Assembly (NCBI GenBank): GCA_910579155.1
Contig: CAJTTS010000141.1
Location: 1-6,955, forward strand
Length of the DNA stretch: 6,955 nt
From: an uncultured Oscillospiraceae bacterium
Lineage (GTDB): Bacteria; Bacillota_A; Clostridia; Oscillospirales; Oscillospiraceae
Direction of reading: 5' to 3'
Position numbers and translations under genes: made by a program. Under the pieces are notes generated by a model, which was given only the letters and a program-made list of their open reading frames with translations, was not told where the DNA came from and made no database searches. This document shows, one piece after another, positions 6,904 through 6,955 of the stretch. Each line of letters opens with the position of its first letter. The stretch's first letter is position 1.

Positions 6904-6955
6904 AGAGCCTGTTTAAAATCTTTTGACAAAAAAGGCAGAGTGGGAGATAATAGGA
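6904..6955 (+). mobile_element. possible insertion-sequence end
   Basis: The sequence GAGCCTGTTTAAAATC, preceded by TAA, resembles terminal repeats of several insertion sequences. It is followed directly by an outward-facing plus-strand promoter, as expected ahead of a transposase gene beyond the right edge. No transposase or second end is visible, so this is a weak inference. Confidence 0.25.
6923..6951 (+). promoter_or_regulatory. housekeeping promoter reading out of the window to the right
   Basis: A perfect TTGACA (6923-6928) lies 17 bp from GATAAT (6946-6951) on the plus strand. It is the only strong plus-strand promoter noticed. It points to a gene beyond the right edge, divergent from the helicase operon. 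Confidence 0.6.

Larger units (their letters stand above)
6693..6955. other. gene-poor region with inverted repeats and an open frame ending at the helicase start
   Basis: No convincing complete gene is visible. On the minus strand one frame is open from the right edge to a TGA at 6691-6689 that overlaps the helicase ATG. Its translation ends CECKCGENDDEMNPSGSASK, then CGAALRGLFG, and it is not a family I recognise. Inverted repeats include ACCTGGGGT/ACCCCAGGT (6839-6847 with 6862-6870), GGGTC/GACCC (6811-6815 with 6821-6825) and the palindrome AGACCGGTCT (6893-6902). It may be the tail of a truncated upstream gene or structured non-coding DNA. No clear promoter for the helicase was found. 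Confidence 0.4.

Overview
The window looks like accessory DNA from a moderately GC-rich gut-type Firmicute of class Clostridia (Oscillospirales or a relative). The evidence is the Clostridia-style large serine recombinase, an Rpn-type nuclease, a small TnpW-like protein beside a DinG-like helicase, AGGAGG-type ribosome binding sites and TTGACA/TATAAT-type promoters. The genus cannot be fixed from the sequence. All five complete protein genes lie on the minus strand, so transcription runs from right to left.

Layout from left to right. (1) Positions 1-57 are the 3' part of a tRNA-Ala(GGC) gene on the minus strand. Its remaining 3' bases lie beyond the left edge, and it loses tRNA character inside the D arm. 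(2) About 100 bases further in is a 539-aa large serine recombinase (153-1772). It has its own promoter and a leader hairpin that buries its ribosome binding site. The broken tRNA next to a recombinase suggests that the left side of the window is the end of an integrated element. (3) A terminator hairpin and a 318-aa Rpn/PD-(D/E)XK nuclease-family gene follow (2008-2964). (4) Next is a complete sigma-54 (rpoN/sigL) gene (3032-4414), with a near-consensus housekeeping promoter and an 11-bp perfect inverted repeat upstream. (5) A two-gene unit follows, a DinG-like iron-sulfur helicase (4761-6692) and a 56-aa protein (4594-4764). Their stop and start codons overlap as ATGA. (6) The last 230 bases hold no convincing gene. 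They contain several inverted repeats, an open frame that ends on the dinG start codon, and an outward-facing (+) promoter beside a sequence resembling an insertion-sequence end.

How the genes may work together: the recombinase would move the element, while the helicase, its small partner and the Rpn nuclease fit DNA processing during transfer or recombination. The sigma-54 gene is the odd member. No enhancer-binding activator or clear -24/-12 promoter is visible here, so either it is chromosomal or it is cargo that could reprogram host transcription. No CRISPR array, rRNA or toxin-antitoxin pair was seen.
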